Source of the DNA: Turbatrix aceti
Lineage: Eukaryota > Nematoda > Chromadorea > Rhabditida > Panagrolaimidae
Assembly: GCA_963969345.1 (NCBI GenBank)
Contig: OZ017767.1
Span: 12,211,057-12,275,056 of the forward strand
Direction of reading: 5' to 3'
DNA length: 64,000 nt
This document shows positions 33,848-45,323 of the stretch, piece by piece (the first letter of the stretch is position 1; each line of letters starts with the position of its first letter). The notes below the pieces were generated by a model. It did no database searches and had not been told where the DNA came from. It saw only the letters and a program-made list of their open reading frames with translations. A program made the position numbers and the translations under genes.

Positions 33848-35157
33848 CACTCCAGAACAGAAACAGACGAGCAAACGGCTCCGCAAGAACGACAAATTCC
33901 GCTGATTTTTTGTGTATGCTTTTTTGTTGATTATTTGCTTGATAATGATAAATTATGATGTAAACTACGGTTTGAATGGCACAATAGGGGGTAATCAATG
34001 GCAAAAAGCAGGGCAACGAAAAAGCGCGGGAAAAACCCATTTGTCAGTTTTTGTGGCCAAATGTGTCAGTTTTAACAGCCAGAAATGTGTCAGAGAAAAC
34101 TGTCGTTTTTGGAAATAGCACAAAAACAGCCAAATTTGGCTGTTTTTCCTGACATAATTTTTTTCAGTGTAAAAAAGTTTTCTACTTCCTTTCCTTTTCA
34201 GGTTGTTATCTTTAGCGTATTATTGTGATAGAATAAAAAAGACACCGGACATGGTTAAGCCGTTTTTTTGTTTAAACTGGGGTTTTTTCACCGAAGTACG
34301 ATTTTATCAATTTTCCAAAAAAACCCGGTTGTTCTTTGATCGATAAGCTAAAAAACTTTTTTGCTTAATTCACATTTTTTATTTCTGTAGACGAATAGAC
34401 AAAGATAAAACGTCTGGAAAGGCCGCCAAAAACATTCTCCAAACTCATGAAATGCAATTTTTCATACATGATCCCAGTTCGGATAAAAATAAATATATAC
34501 TATATTTGCTAGCCTGGGTGTTGACTCTTTTGGGAATTGTAGAAAAAAAAACAGAACTCACTCAGTCTTGGGTAAGCAACTTGATATTAATTTCGATAGA
34601 CATATTTTTCTACCAGTGGTTAATTTTTTGACAAAAACAAGTGTAGTAGTTATTGTTGCTTCCTTTTTGTTTCCTGTTTTTCCCGGTGAGGATATAAAGC
34701 GAATATCCTTCGGTTACAATATTTACTTACAAGTTTCATGGTAAAATATAAAACTGTCCGATAAAATAAGCTAAAGAATCAACATAAATGTGTTATCCGT
34801 TTTTTTTGCTTCTGATGGACAAACTCTCAGTATACCAAAGTATTGTAATTCTTTGTTACTCCCATTTTGTCTTTTGCGGAATACAGTATTTTAATACCGC
34901 TTTTAAAAAAGCCTTTCCGGTATCCCTCTATAAAAAACAAAGAAATGACAATATTTTATGTTAAAAATTTTTTAATTAATTACTGCACGTTACATAAAAA
35001 ACTTTTTTTTTTGATTTTGCCAAAGATGTCAAAATGTAGGTTATCTTACATCAACGGTACGTGCGATTGACGGAAGCCTAATAACAGTAAAAATCATATT
35101 CAAACAGTTAAACAAAAAGTAGCTCAAACGCTCTAATTTCAAAATGAATATCATAAT

Positions 35158-35219
35158 AACTCCCTCCTATTTAGTACACTAATTGTCTTATAAGGTATTT
35201 AGTGTACTAAGAGGGAGTT
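35158..35219. repeat. 62-bp inverted repeat (hairpin)
   Basis: AACTCCCTC...TAGTACACTAA and TTAGTGTACTA...GAGGGAGTT pair around a loop of about 16 bases (ATTGTCTTATAAGGTA). It could be a small MITE-like element; no target duplication was found. Confidence 0.7.
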
Positions 35220-36884
35220 AAAAGCAGGCGGGAAAAGGAAGTAGAAGTATTACTTTATCCCACAAAATACCATTTCATTTCTAAGCCACTTCCAAGCTTT
35301 GGATTAGCTGTTCTTTTTTGAGCGGTAAATCCAAATTTAGTTATAGGCTTGACTGACATCAAGACATTCATTTTTCCCCTGACGTGTCGAAAATCTGCTC
35401 GTTTTGCCGTAAAGTGAATAAAATGAGATTAAGAAAACCAAGTTCTTACTTAGAAGGCAATGCGTCTGCAGAGGACAGAGTACCAACCCACTCAAACCAA
35501 GCGATTCGTCATACTGACAAGTTTTTTCACCCTTCTTTACGGTTATCACATCATACTTGGTAGGACAGCGGAGTCAGATGACGCGTGCCAACAAACACTG
35601 GCACCCGGGTTATGGGTAACAAGAAAGGCGTGGGTATTTCCCCCCCCCCTAGATTAAATCTTAATGGATTCTGTGATTATAGAAAAAAATAAGAAAAAGT
35701 CGAGTTTGGCAGGTAAAAAATGGGTTAGCAAATGTGAAGTGCAAAACAAAACAAAAAATTGTATTTCTCAATATTTTTTTTTCAGATTCGATCGCAAACA
35801 AATACAACAATAACTTGCATAGGTAAGTCTTAGGAATATTTCCTCGCAAAAAAAAAACAAAAACAATCGTCAAATACTGGACTCCTCCGTCTCCTATTTA
35901 TATCATTCGAAGAAACCAAAATCCAAAATCATAAGGATTAGCTTTTTTGTACTCATACGATAGCGATGTACGCAGATAAACCAATTGTACTGTCACAACA
36001 CGTTTTTTCGCAAAGATTCATTCCTAATGCGAGCATTGCATTTTGCATCCCCTAGTGTTGTTGTTAGAACTTTAGATTCTAAGCCTTAGGCAACGATAGA
36101 CCCAATGACGCAGTACGCTCTACGCCAAAAGCCAACAGACAGGAACCTATTTTCTTACGTAATTCATTTTGTGTTGTTTTCGGGATTCAGCCCGGAAAGC
36201 GGAAAAAATGGTCGAATGACACCCCAATCGCCCCCTCCCTCATTGTCCGTTTACGCACAACTCCTCTCAGTGATATGTACTATAACTCTTCCATTTTTTT
36301 TGAACTTTTAAATTTGAGACTAACATGACTTTGTGTAGACAGACATAAACGATGGCCGGGTACCCCGGGGAACGTGTCCCTCTATAGTTAGCGTGAAGGA
36401 AAGCAAAGAGGGGGAGGGAGTAATCTAATTACAAAGACGGACTACACATGCAGATCCCAATGTTTGGTTCTTGTTCTCGGTAAAGAGAGAAGTGTTACGA
36501 ATTGTCATTCATATCACTCATTCAGGCAGTCTACCAAAAAAGTTGACAACAGTTTGAAGAACACTCATGTTGAAAAACTTTTTTGACGTGTGAAAAAAAT
36601 AGACGTCATTCTTCATTACAGTTAAAAAATGTATAAATTTATGATTTAAAAATTTAAAGTATTAAACTTCGTACGGTTAAAATATTTGTTTCGGAAAAAT
36701 GATTGTTCTTTTAAGAAAAAAATAATAAAAATGGTCAGATTTTGAATTGCAGAAAGTAGGTTAAAGTTGTCGCATTCCAATGAACGCAAGCTTTATCGCG
36801 CCCTGCAAGCGTTTTTTCACACCTCCAACTTGGCAGAGACGGCTTCATCTACCTGGTCGGCACTGCTTGCGCACATTGTCGGGT

Positions 36885-37098
36885 TCGGAAATTTTTTGCA
36901 TTACCCGACCCCAACCCGATAACGAACCCGAAAATTTCGAGTTACCTGACCCGAACCCAAACCCGAACCTGAAAATATCGGCTTACCCGACCCGAACTCG
37001 AATCAGAACTCGAAAAATTCGGGTAACCCGATCCGAAACCCGGAATTTTCGGGTTCGAGCGTGTTACCTGAAAAACCTGACCCCCAAACCCGAATTTT
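36885..37098. repeat. imperfect CCCGAACCCGAAAATT minisatellite
   Basis: Roughly twenty degenerate hexamer units (CCCGAA, CCCGAC, CTCGAA), often followed by AAAATTTCGGGTT, so the array is partly self-complementary. Confidence 0.75.
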
Positions 37099-37224
37099 TT
37101 TTTCTTAAAATCGTTCAATTTATTTAATTTTAACGATTTTAAAGCAAGTTGCGCAATGCACAGCACAGTATATCTGAGTGAGCCCTGCATTTCTGTCTCA
37201 TTTAGCTTTCGCTTTAGCGCGCTG

Positions 37225-38445
37225 GATCAAGGTATTGCATTTTGTTCTTCAGCACGGACAGACACAGCGATCGCATTCAGTGTGTTGTTTTCCATGCGCT
37301 GTCATTCACACACTTTATGGTGTGTCCTAGCTAGGCAACATTCGTGTACATAAATGAGCAAAGCTTACAATGAGAGGAGGGCGCGATGCTTGCAAACGAC
37401 TTTGTGTCCTTTTTTACTCGATAAGCGCAAGGTATTGCATTTTGTTTCTTTGGCACAGACGGTGAAAGCGATCGCAGCACAATAAGGTGTCTCCATTAAG
37501 CTTGCGCAGCAGACGCGCCTGTGTCCTAAGCAAATCGTTTTCGCGACAGGGACACAATTTTGTGCCACAAACCACCGTTGTTTGTACAAAAACTTGCGCA
37601 CACAGCATTGTGACCACCAAACGCCTGGAATCACATCGTATATCCAGTAAAAATGGACACAAAGTCGTTTGCTTGCATCGCGCTCTCCTCTCATTGTAAG
37701 ATTTGCTCGTTTCGGTACATGAATGTTGCCTAGCTAGGACGTACCATAAAGTGTGGTGAATGACGGCGCATGGAAAACGACACATTTTTCGTGTGCCACT
37801 GAATGCGATCGCTGTGTCTGTCCGTGCTGAGGAACAAAATGCAATACCTTGGATAAGCGCAGAGTTGTTTAATTAGACAATTTTCAGCGCTCGCTCTTCT
37901 CGCGCTCTTTGAGCAATTCAATTTTCCGTGCTCGCTCTGCTTATGCTCTTTGAGTTCCTAAAATATTTGCGCTCGCTCCGCTCGCGCTCTTTTATTTTCA
38001 GATCCTCTGCTCAAGAGCGAGCAATGAGCGAACATGGCTCACACAAAAAAAGTGAAGTTTGAGCCACGAATTTAGTCCCTCACTAAAATAAAGACCGTAT
38101 ACTGCTTGGAGATACCCCCAAGCAGTGCTCATTTTAAAAATTTCTCTTGCTCGCTCTGCTCGCGCTCTTTGAGCAATTCAATTTTTCGTGCTCGCTCTGC
38201 TCATGCTCATTGAGCTCTCCGATTTTTCGCGCTCGTGAGTTGAGCAGGAGCGAGCAGTGAGCAGGAGCAATTTGGTGAGCATCGAACAACTCTGGATAAG
38301 CGATGTGATTACAGGCGTGGTGGACACAATGTTGTGTGCGCAAGTTTTTGTACAAACAACGGCGGTTTGTGGCACGAAATTGTGTCCCTGTCGCGAAAAC
38401 GATTTGCTTAGGACACAGGCGCGGCTGCGCTGCTAATGAGTGCGC
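37225..38445. repeat. nested long-palindrome region (A-B-A'-[element]-B')
   Basis: Arm A (about 37229-37425, starting AAGGTATTGCATTTTGTT) is inverted as A' (about 37640-37855). Arm B (about 37500-37630, containing TCCTAAGCAAATCGTTTTCG) is inverted as B' (about 38295-38420). A hAT-like element has since inserted between A' and B'. The B segment itself opens with another AAGGTATTGCATTTTGTTT (37430). The same start, followed by GCGATCGC-type sequence, recurs at 55349. Confidence 0.75.
37860..38294. mobile_element. hAT-like non-autonomous element, CAGAGTTG family, copy 2
   Basis: 435 bp, CAGAGTTGTTTAATTAGACA to ...GAACAACTCTG, with an exact 8-bp target duplication GATAAGCG (37852-37859, 38295-38302). 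Its interior is the inverted relative of the element at 2265-2759 (GCTCGCTCTGCTCGCGCTC arrays). Confidence 0.85.
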
Positions 38446-39221
38446 GCGACAAATACATAGCAGGCTAATAAGAGTTTGCGCTCGTGGCAAAAAAAAGCAA
38501 ACCAATGTGATTTTTTCAGTTTTTGTTTTCTGTCGATTAAGCACATTTCTGCAAACGTTTTCATGCCTTTTGCGAAAAATAGTATTTATTTTGAGCTTCG
38601 TTACAGCCGTCTAAAAGTGGCCTATTTTTGATCACATTCGTGCTGATAAGATTAAAAAATCGCGATCACTTGCATATGTGAGTTAAATATGTCTCCGGAT
38701 GCAGAAGGTGCATTGCAAAAAAATCACCCAATTTGGCTCCGAAAATTGGAAGAAATCAGCTGATCTTTTTTTCATCTACAAAAAGTGCGTACAAAATAAT
38801 TTTTACGTCGCCCAAAATCCTTTTTTTGTCGATTATAGCTTGTTGAAAATTGCAAGTTGTGTTTAGTTCGCTTGTAAATATTTTCACTTTTAAATTGAAA
38901 ACTGATTTTACAAGAGCTTATCAAACTTAATACACTGCGCACGTTTTTTTTCAATTCAATGGGGTTAGCAGGTTGTGTGTTAAATGTTTCGATTAGCGTT
39001 TTCCGGCTAAAAAATTTAACAAACACCTTGCTGACCTCATTAAATTAAACAGTAAAAGACTGTCCTTTTTGGACATCAGACGCTGAAAAACGCATACTAA
39101 TTATTCTAATATTTTAATAAAATAAAAAAAAGTTTGATAAGCTTTTGTAATATCAGTTTTGAATTTAAAACAAAAACATACATTTTTAACAAAATATAAT
39201 CGTATATCCTTATTTTTTTTT

Positions 39222-39283
39222 TTATTTATTTTATTTATTTATTTCACCATTACTCAGTGGTTAGTTATCATTAGACCAGATGT
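39222..39283 (-). mobile_element. 5'-truncated LINE tail (family A)
   Basis: Minus-oriented TTTATTTATTTCACCATTAC to CATTAGACCAGATG. It sits between further TTTA/TTTTA arrays, so target duplications cannot be read. Confidence 0.75.
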
Positions 39284-40099
39284 TTATTTATTTATTTATT
39301 TTATTTTATTTTTTTTTTTTATTATATACTTATTTTTTTAGTTCCATGAGTCTTGCAGAAGCATGTACGCATGGGAAATTACTTTTCAAAAACACAAATT
39401 TTTAATGGTTAGTTTATGACTTCAGAGAAAACATTTTTGACTGCCAGTTTAAAAGAGGGTTTAGTGACACTACTTCGAATTTTGCAACTTCGATTTTTAC
39501 AACATCGATTTTTGCAATTTTTTCATGACTTCGATTTTTCCAACTGACTTCGATTTTCCCAATATTAAAAAAAATGACGTAAACGGGGCTTTCGAAGGCT
39601 CTGAAGCAACTGTGGCGTTGCCAGACTTTGCCAGAGGACACGAAAAACACTTTCGAACGATTTTATCAGCATTATGACAAAAATACGTTATATTTATTCA
39701 ATTGCAAAAATCGAAGTTAGTTGTCAAAATCGAAGTTATGAAAAAATTTGCAAAAACAACTGATGACAAATTTTTTTACGTTTAACTCATCCGAATGAAA
39801 ATAAAAAAAGTTAAACTTTTGTAATTTGATCTACAGTATTTACTACGTTTTTTTTCTGAAACCGAGTCTTTTTGAAACATATTTAAAATTATTCGATAAA
39901 AAAAAGTAATGATTTAAATAAGGCAACGATGTTTAGAATTTTGATCAACCGTGACTTCATCTATTCTTTGAATCATTTTTGCTAGAAAAAAACAAAAATG
40001 AGGTCATGAAAATCGTTAGAAACTACGGCATCTGTGTGATGCAATGCTGTAGTTCTAGAACGACAGCATTGCTTACATTAATGATAGACTAAAGTAAAG

Positions 40100-40285
40100 A
40101 ATCCGAGGCGTTGGATCGACGACTTTGCGGCCTTCCTGCTAAGGACTACGACGTGGCGCAGGTAGCTACGATTGACGGCGCCCTCTTCGTGCAATCTCGA
40201 TACTCATCACTATCTCTTTAATTTTGTATTGAGTAATTATGCACGAGTAAGAGTAATAGAGTAAAGTAAAGTAAAGAAGTAGACT
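40100..40285 (+). mobile_element. 5'-truncated retroposon, family B, longer copy
   Basis: AATCCGAGGCGTTGGATCGA... through GTAATAGAGTAAAGTAAAG. The frame at its 5' side reads NPRRWIDDFAAFLL. The RW.DD motif is typical of the C-terminal end of non-LTR retrotransposon polyproteins, which supports a LINE origin. It shares its last 110 bp with 20284-20397. Confidence 0.6.
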
Positions 40286-41600
40286 GAAGTGTTTAGCCCT
40301 AAACGCACAATTTTGAATACAAAAAATGCCTACCCAATAAAAGTGTGATAAAAATTTATGGACAAGCATTCCATATTACAAAAACCATTTTGCATTCAAG
40401 CAAACAATCAAAAAAACAGGAGTATAACGAATTCACCATTAATCAGCTAGCGACTATCTAACCATTTTCCTTGGTCTGCCAAAAAAATTTATCAAGCGTC
40501 TATTACTTACTTGCGAATGCAATAAATTGCGTCGGACGTGAGTGACTGAATGACTTGGATGTATTTAGACACTATTTATCATATAGCAATAAAAGCGAAG
40601 GAGGAAGCTTCTAAGCGCATCCGACGACAATGCCTTGACACATTAGAATCGTCACAATTGTGTGCACCAAATATTTACCAAAAGCCTGTTCTTTTCGCTT
40701 TAATAGTAGTTAACAAACAAAATTAAGCTTCATTACGTCGACGAGTCGAGTCGAGTTGGAAAACAAAAAAGGAGGAGGGGCACCTGACCCGATGGTCATT
40801 AACAGGCCGTCGGGGAACAGGGAATGCGGGGGAAAGTCTAGACTATGAACCAATGACAATTTTTTAAATAATGAAAAGACACGAAATACGGTATGTAATT
40901 ATTAAAAAGTTTATTACGGCTTACTTGCCCGAAGGGGATTAGAAACAAGATCAGTCAAAGACAATAGGATTATATCGACGGCGTACGAGTAACTGAAACG
41001 CGGAACTGTATGAAAATTCAATTTTTGAAAAAAAAGAATTTTGATGCCATAAATTCTAGAATTGTCAAAAAAAGTTGTTTTAAACCTTTTTTGTTTAAGT
41101 TTTTAGTATGTACGAGACATCATCAACAGTGAATCCAACTTAATGGCATATCTAAGTTTTTGAACCTAAAAGTTATAAATATGCATCAACGTATACAGAA
41201 ACGAATGTGAGACAATGACAAAAACACACGCTGCCATTTTTGCACCAAATTCATCCGAAAATTTACGACTTGGTTTGATATCAATCAGAAAAGGCATCCA
41301 AAAATAATTTTGTTTTTTTTTTGCAAATGTCGTTTCTAATTTTTTATCTACTATTATTTTTGCAGGGTTAAGCAAAACTAGGTAAAAATATTCGTTGGAT
41401 CAGATGACATATATTTTATCGGATTTATGTTTGGGTCAAAAATACTGAAGAATGACGCCCTGAAAGGTAAAAATTTAGGAATTTTCAGATGCTACTGGTA
41501 TCAATGTAGTTATTTTAAACATCGTTTCATCAGTACGCGATGCCAATGAAAACGTTTCGTAAACCAAAAAAAAAAAATAAATAAAATAGCCTCAGATTTG

Positions 41601-41686
41601 CTGAAAACCACGAATCGGACAACAAGCTGACTCTCCATCCTTGTAACTTATTGTATGTCCGAGGCGGTAAATAAATGAAATGAAAC
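41601..41686 (+). repeat. dispersed repeat, family C, plus orientation
   Basis: CGGACAACAAGCTGACTCTC through GAGGCGGTAAATAAATGAAA; inverse relative of 17713-17800. Confidence 0.6.
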
Positions 41687-41936
41687 CAAAAATAAATTTC
41701 CTAGAAAATTAAGATCATTTCCTGTCTTCCAAGAAGAAAACAACACCGATGCGACTGACAAGCTGGCTACGTAGCGTGTTTTCTGTTTACAAAAAAACCA
41801 TTTTTTTAAGTGAGCCTAACAGTTCCAACAATTTTTGTCGCATTAAGCCGATGATTTATAACCTTCTTTTTTCGTCTTAGAAGGTGCAAAAAAAGACTGG
41901 TGGGCGGGAGAAAAGTCATTTCACCTCACACGCAAC

Positions 41937-42293
41937 CAGGGTGGCGAAACTCCCATGGGAATTAGAAATAGGGGAGTTATCCCATGGGATTCCCATGGGA
42001 GTCCCATGGGAGTCCCCGGGGATATTTTTTGGTACGTTTAAAAAAGTACATGTTCATACAAAAAAGATATCCAAAACGCACTTATTTTATTAATGTAATA
42101 TAATTAACAATGAAAATAAAATAATTTTCCTTATTGGAAAGAAAAAAAAACACGTGCCTGCTTAAAATAACGGCGTTATTTTAGGCGGGATCGCGCATTT
42201 TCAAAATTCCATGGGGAATTATCCCGTGATAGATGGGAATCCCGGGATAATTCCCGGGATTTTTCTCATGGGAATCCCCTCTTCGCCACCCTG
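41937..42293. mobile_element. hAT-like non-autonomous element, CAGGGTGGCGAA family, copy 2
   Basis: 357 bp, CAGGGTGGCGAAACTCCCAT to ...CTTCGCCACCCTG, with an exact 8-bp target duplication CACGCAAC (41929-41936, 42294-42301). It is in inverted orientation relative to the copy at 26191 and shares the CCATGGGA and CCCGGG subterminal palindromes and the AT-rich centre. No coding capacity. Confidence 0.9.
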
Positions 42294-42301
42294 CACGCAA
42301 C

Positions 42302-44263
42302 CCCCTGACCCGTAGGGTGCCCGGTTTGAAGAATATCGCCTGCGTATGACAGTGCGACGGTTCATTGAAAAAGATCCATGCCCAAGCATGGACCTCTTAG
42401 TATTATGTTAGCATCTCATAAACCAACGACAACCGACCACAAAGCCGTCATGTGAGTTGTAAAAAGTTGTATGTGAAAACCAAATTGTCATGACTAATCC
42501 AATCAGCTGTATGCAATTAATGTACCACGTGACTCGTTACCCATACCTGTAAAAGTGTTGTTCCGAGAAGGTTTTGATGAACAAAAAAAGCATAAAGCGA
42601 CTGCACACGGTGAACATTTTTTTATAGCAGGATTTATTTGCAAGTACAGTAATTTATGGTCGCTTATTCTTGAAATTTGTGTCTCAAAACGAAACACAAC
42701 TTTTTCCCGCATTAGAAAAAAATTTCAAAGAACAAAAACTTTGTAAATTTGAGCAATTACCGTTTTTTTGTTACAAAATCAAAGTTTTTGTACACAGAAA
42801 TGCGTAGGCAAGGATTATACGCGTACATCCGCTGCACATTAGCTGATTGTTCTATTTTTGAAACACAATACATCCCGCTCCTTTTATAACTGAATAAATG
42901 TACAAGCTAAATAAATATAAAGTGAAAATATTCTGGTTTTGAAAAAAGTTCAGCTTTTGTATTTTTTGTATTGTAACAAACGTTCTACATTTTTATTTTA
43001 CATTAATCGATGTGCGGCACGTAGAAATTAAAAAAAAATTCCATTTGACACAGTGGCCTAACCAAACCCAAAGCAGCAAAAAAAGCGTGTTCATTCTGAA
43101 CTTCGTCTTTAACTTCGACCTTGATCAAAAATGGTTCAAACTTTCAGGTGAAATTCAACGCCTGGTTTTTTTAGTTCTGTGTCCGTTTTGCTACTATGTC
43201 AAAAAATGTATCAGACAAACTTGTAGACAATTCCGGCAAAATACTTCCTAAACGGGAACCTATTGTGCATTAATCATGGCCTTCTTATGGGTAATCATGG
43301 AGACAAAACATTTCGACGAATTCGACTGTTGGATAAACTTCTGACATCCACATTACCTATCCTCCGGGGACATTTGACGCCACATTGTAGATTCCTGTAA
43401 CGGCTGCACCAAATGTCCCGTAATTACTAACACGTGGTATGGTTATTTTTATCATTTGAATTGTCGTTCTGTAAAAAAATTGTTTGACGCTTGGCCCATA
43501 TACATCAAAATAAATTTCAAACAAGGCTTAAGCTTAGGCTTTAGGCTTGTTCAGTTTTTCATTCAAAACAAAATCTAATTGTAAGTAAAATCGTACAAAA
43601 AAACACGTTATAAGGAAGCAACTATAAAACCAAAACGCACGACGCTAGATCTAAAAAAACTCAAACGCACGCCAATCTAGCTGTGCATCTGTTCGTTCTT
43701 TCCCAACCTATTCAACGTCTCGATAAAAAAACAAACAAATAACACAGTTACCCCATCGTAGATTTTAGATTTCCGCTTTGCACACATTTATGGTTATTGG
43801 TTCGAAAGCACAGTTATCGCTGCAATAACAAATGCTTCTTTCGGTCGTTGCATTTTATGCAAGATTTATGGGGTGAAATATTTTTTTTAATGACCAATAC
43901 AATACAAATTCGTTTTTGTGATTTTGCGTTTGGAAAAAAATAGTACACAAAATATGCAAAGCCCCCTTAACCGAACCCGGACTGGACCTATGGGCCTATA
44001 TTTTCAAAATGCATATAAAAATGACTTTTTGTATTTTTTTACTAGAAAACATAAACTACTTTTTATGTCATGTCAAAATTTCTCCGTTTTAGACTCTGTA
44101 GAAGATAAATTTTGCTCAAAAACATTTTGAGTCAAAACACAGACGTATTGTTTGCGTGGCTGTTCTAAAGGTTAATCCAAGCACACTTAGTTAGCCGGGT
44201 ATAAAAACAGTACACATTCTTCGGTAAAAAAACAAACATTACAACTACGGGATTTATTTTTTA
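42302..44263. other. intergenic, no gene recognised
   Basis: AT-rich. A 79-codon plus frame at 43012-43251 starts with GTG, not ATG, and has no domain. Confidence 0.4.
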
Positions 44264-45323
44264 GGGTCTACTATACTTCAGCCCCCCACTGACTTTTGAC
44301 CCCCCATGCTCGGACTTTGGCCCCCCATTTCACCTTAAATCAATGACGACATGAGTTCGGAAATCCGTATGATAGAGCCCCCCATCTGTGGGGGGCTTTT
44401 TCATACGGAAATCGTGTTTAAGGAGAAAATGGGGTCGTTCCATACGGCCGTGGCGCTACTATACTTTGAGCCCCCATCACGTTGAAAAATAAGCCCACGT
44501 GATATTTTAGAATACAGCCCCCCATACAAATTATTTTCATTCAAATTTTCAAATATGGGGGGTTGTTGTAGCGCTATAACAGTCCCCCAGATTAAATGGG
44601 GGGCTATTGTAGCGCTACAACAGACCCCCACATCAAATGGGGGACTGTTGTAGCGCTACAACAGCCCCCCATAATTTTAGGTCTTGTTCCAAGACAAAAT
44701 ATTATACCGTAATAGTTTTTTCCACCCAGAATGCATTTTTAGACAAATATTCTCAAATACAACGTGGGGGCCATTGTAGCGCTACAACAGGCCCCCCCCA
44801 CATCAAATGGGGGACTGTTGTAGCGCTACATTGGCCTCCCATAATTTCCATAAACACAAAAAACATACCCAGCAGTCATTCGCAGCAGACGAATTTTTGT
44901 ACAGTCTCATGGTTTTACCGCATCGACGACAGATAGGAAACAAAAACAACGACTGTCCAACGAATACAAATTTTTACGCAAAAATTCAGGGATAAGATTT
45001 AGCAAATTTGAGGGTTGTTATAGCTATACAATAGCCCCCCAACACCCATGTATAATCAAATGCTTGCGTGCAAAAAATGAAGTGGGGGGCTATTCCATAC
45101 GGATAATCAAACTCCTATGGGAAGCAGTTCATACAAATTTTCAAACACCTCCACACCAAAACACCTGGGGGCCCTTCTGTATGTATAATCAAACTCCTGG
45201 GTGCAAAAAATGAGATGGGGGGCTATTCCATACGGATAATCAAACTCCTATGGGGGCTGTGCTCTAAAAAAAACCCAAGGCGGCGTTGTCGCAATCGATG
45301 GGGGGCTGAAGTATAGTAGACCC
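44264..45323. mobile_element. 1.06-kb inverted-repeat element built of GTAGCGCTAC palindromes
   Basis: Terminal inverted repeats of at least 24 bp: GGGTCTACTATACTTCAGCC...CCCC and its exact complement at 45300-45323. Inside, about five units of GGGGG..TTGTAGCGCTACAA..CCCCC, plus repeated TCCATACGGATAATCAAACT units and poly-G/C blocks. No coding frame recognised. No target-site duplication could be read at the borders. Confidence 0.7.

Larger units (their letters stand above)
30807..34169. mobile_element. 3.36-kb TA-flanked terminal-inverted-repeat element
   Basis: Left end CACTGAGAAAAAATTTTT..ATGTCAG, right end the inverse of CACTGAAAAAAATTATGTCA, each bordered by TA (30805-30806, 34170-34171). 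Subterminal palindromes on both sides include CAGTTTTCAAAACTG and AACAGCCAAATTTGGCTGTT-like units. The body holds a diverged direct duplication of about 1 kb, a tRNA-like B-box, and a three-exon reading frame near the right end. No transposase signature was recognised in any frame. TA duplication and CACTG ends suggest a Tc1/mariner-type or similar DDE superfamily; unassigned. Confidence 0.7.
34172..37224. other. intergenic, AT-rich, with two repeat features
   Basis: No gene recognised. Contains a hairpin at 35158 and a CCCGAA array at 36885, listed separately. A poly-C run occurs near 35640. Confidence 0.4.
38446..41936. other. intergenic with three retroposon tails
   Basis: No gene recognised over about 3.5 kb. 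Family A, B and C tails are listed separately. Confidence 0.4.

Noticed and set aside
43012..43251. 79-codon plus-strand frame ending in a Cys cluster
   Set aside because: The start is GTG, no splice signals, no domain; typical of random AT-rich DNA.
44264..45323. CRISPR-like array of GTAGCGCTAC repeats
   Set aside because: Repeat spacing is irregular, units are in both orientations within terminal inverted repeats, and the context is a nematode genome.
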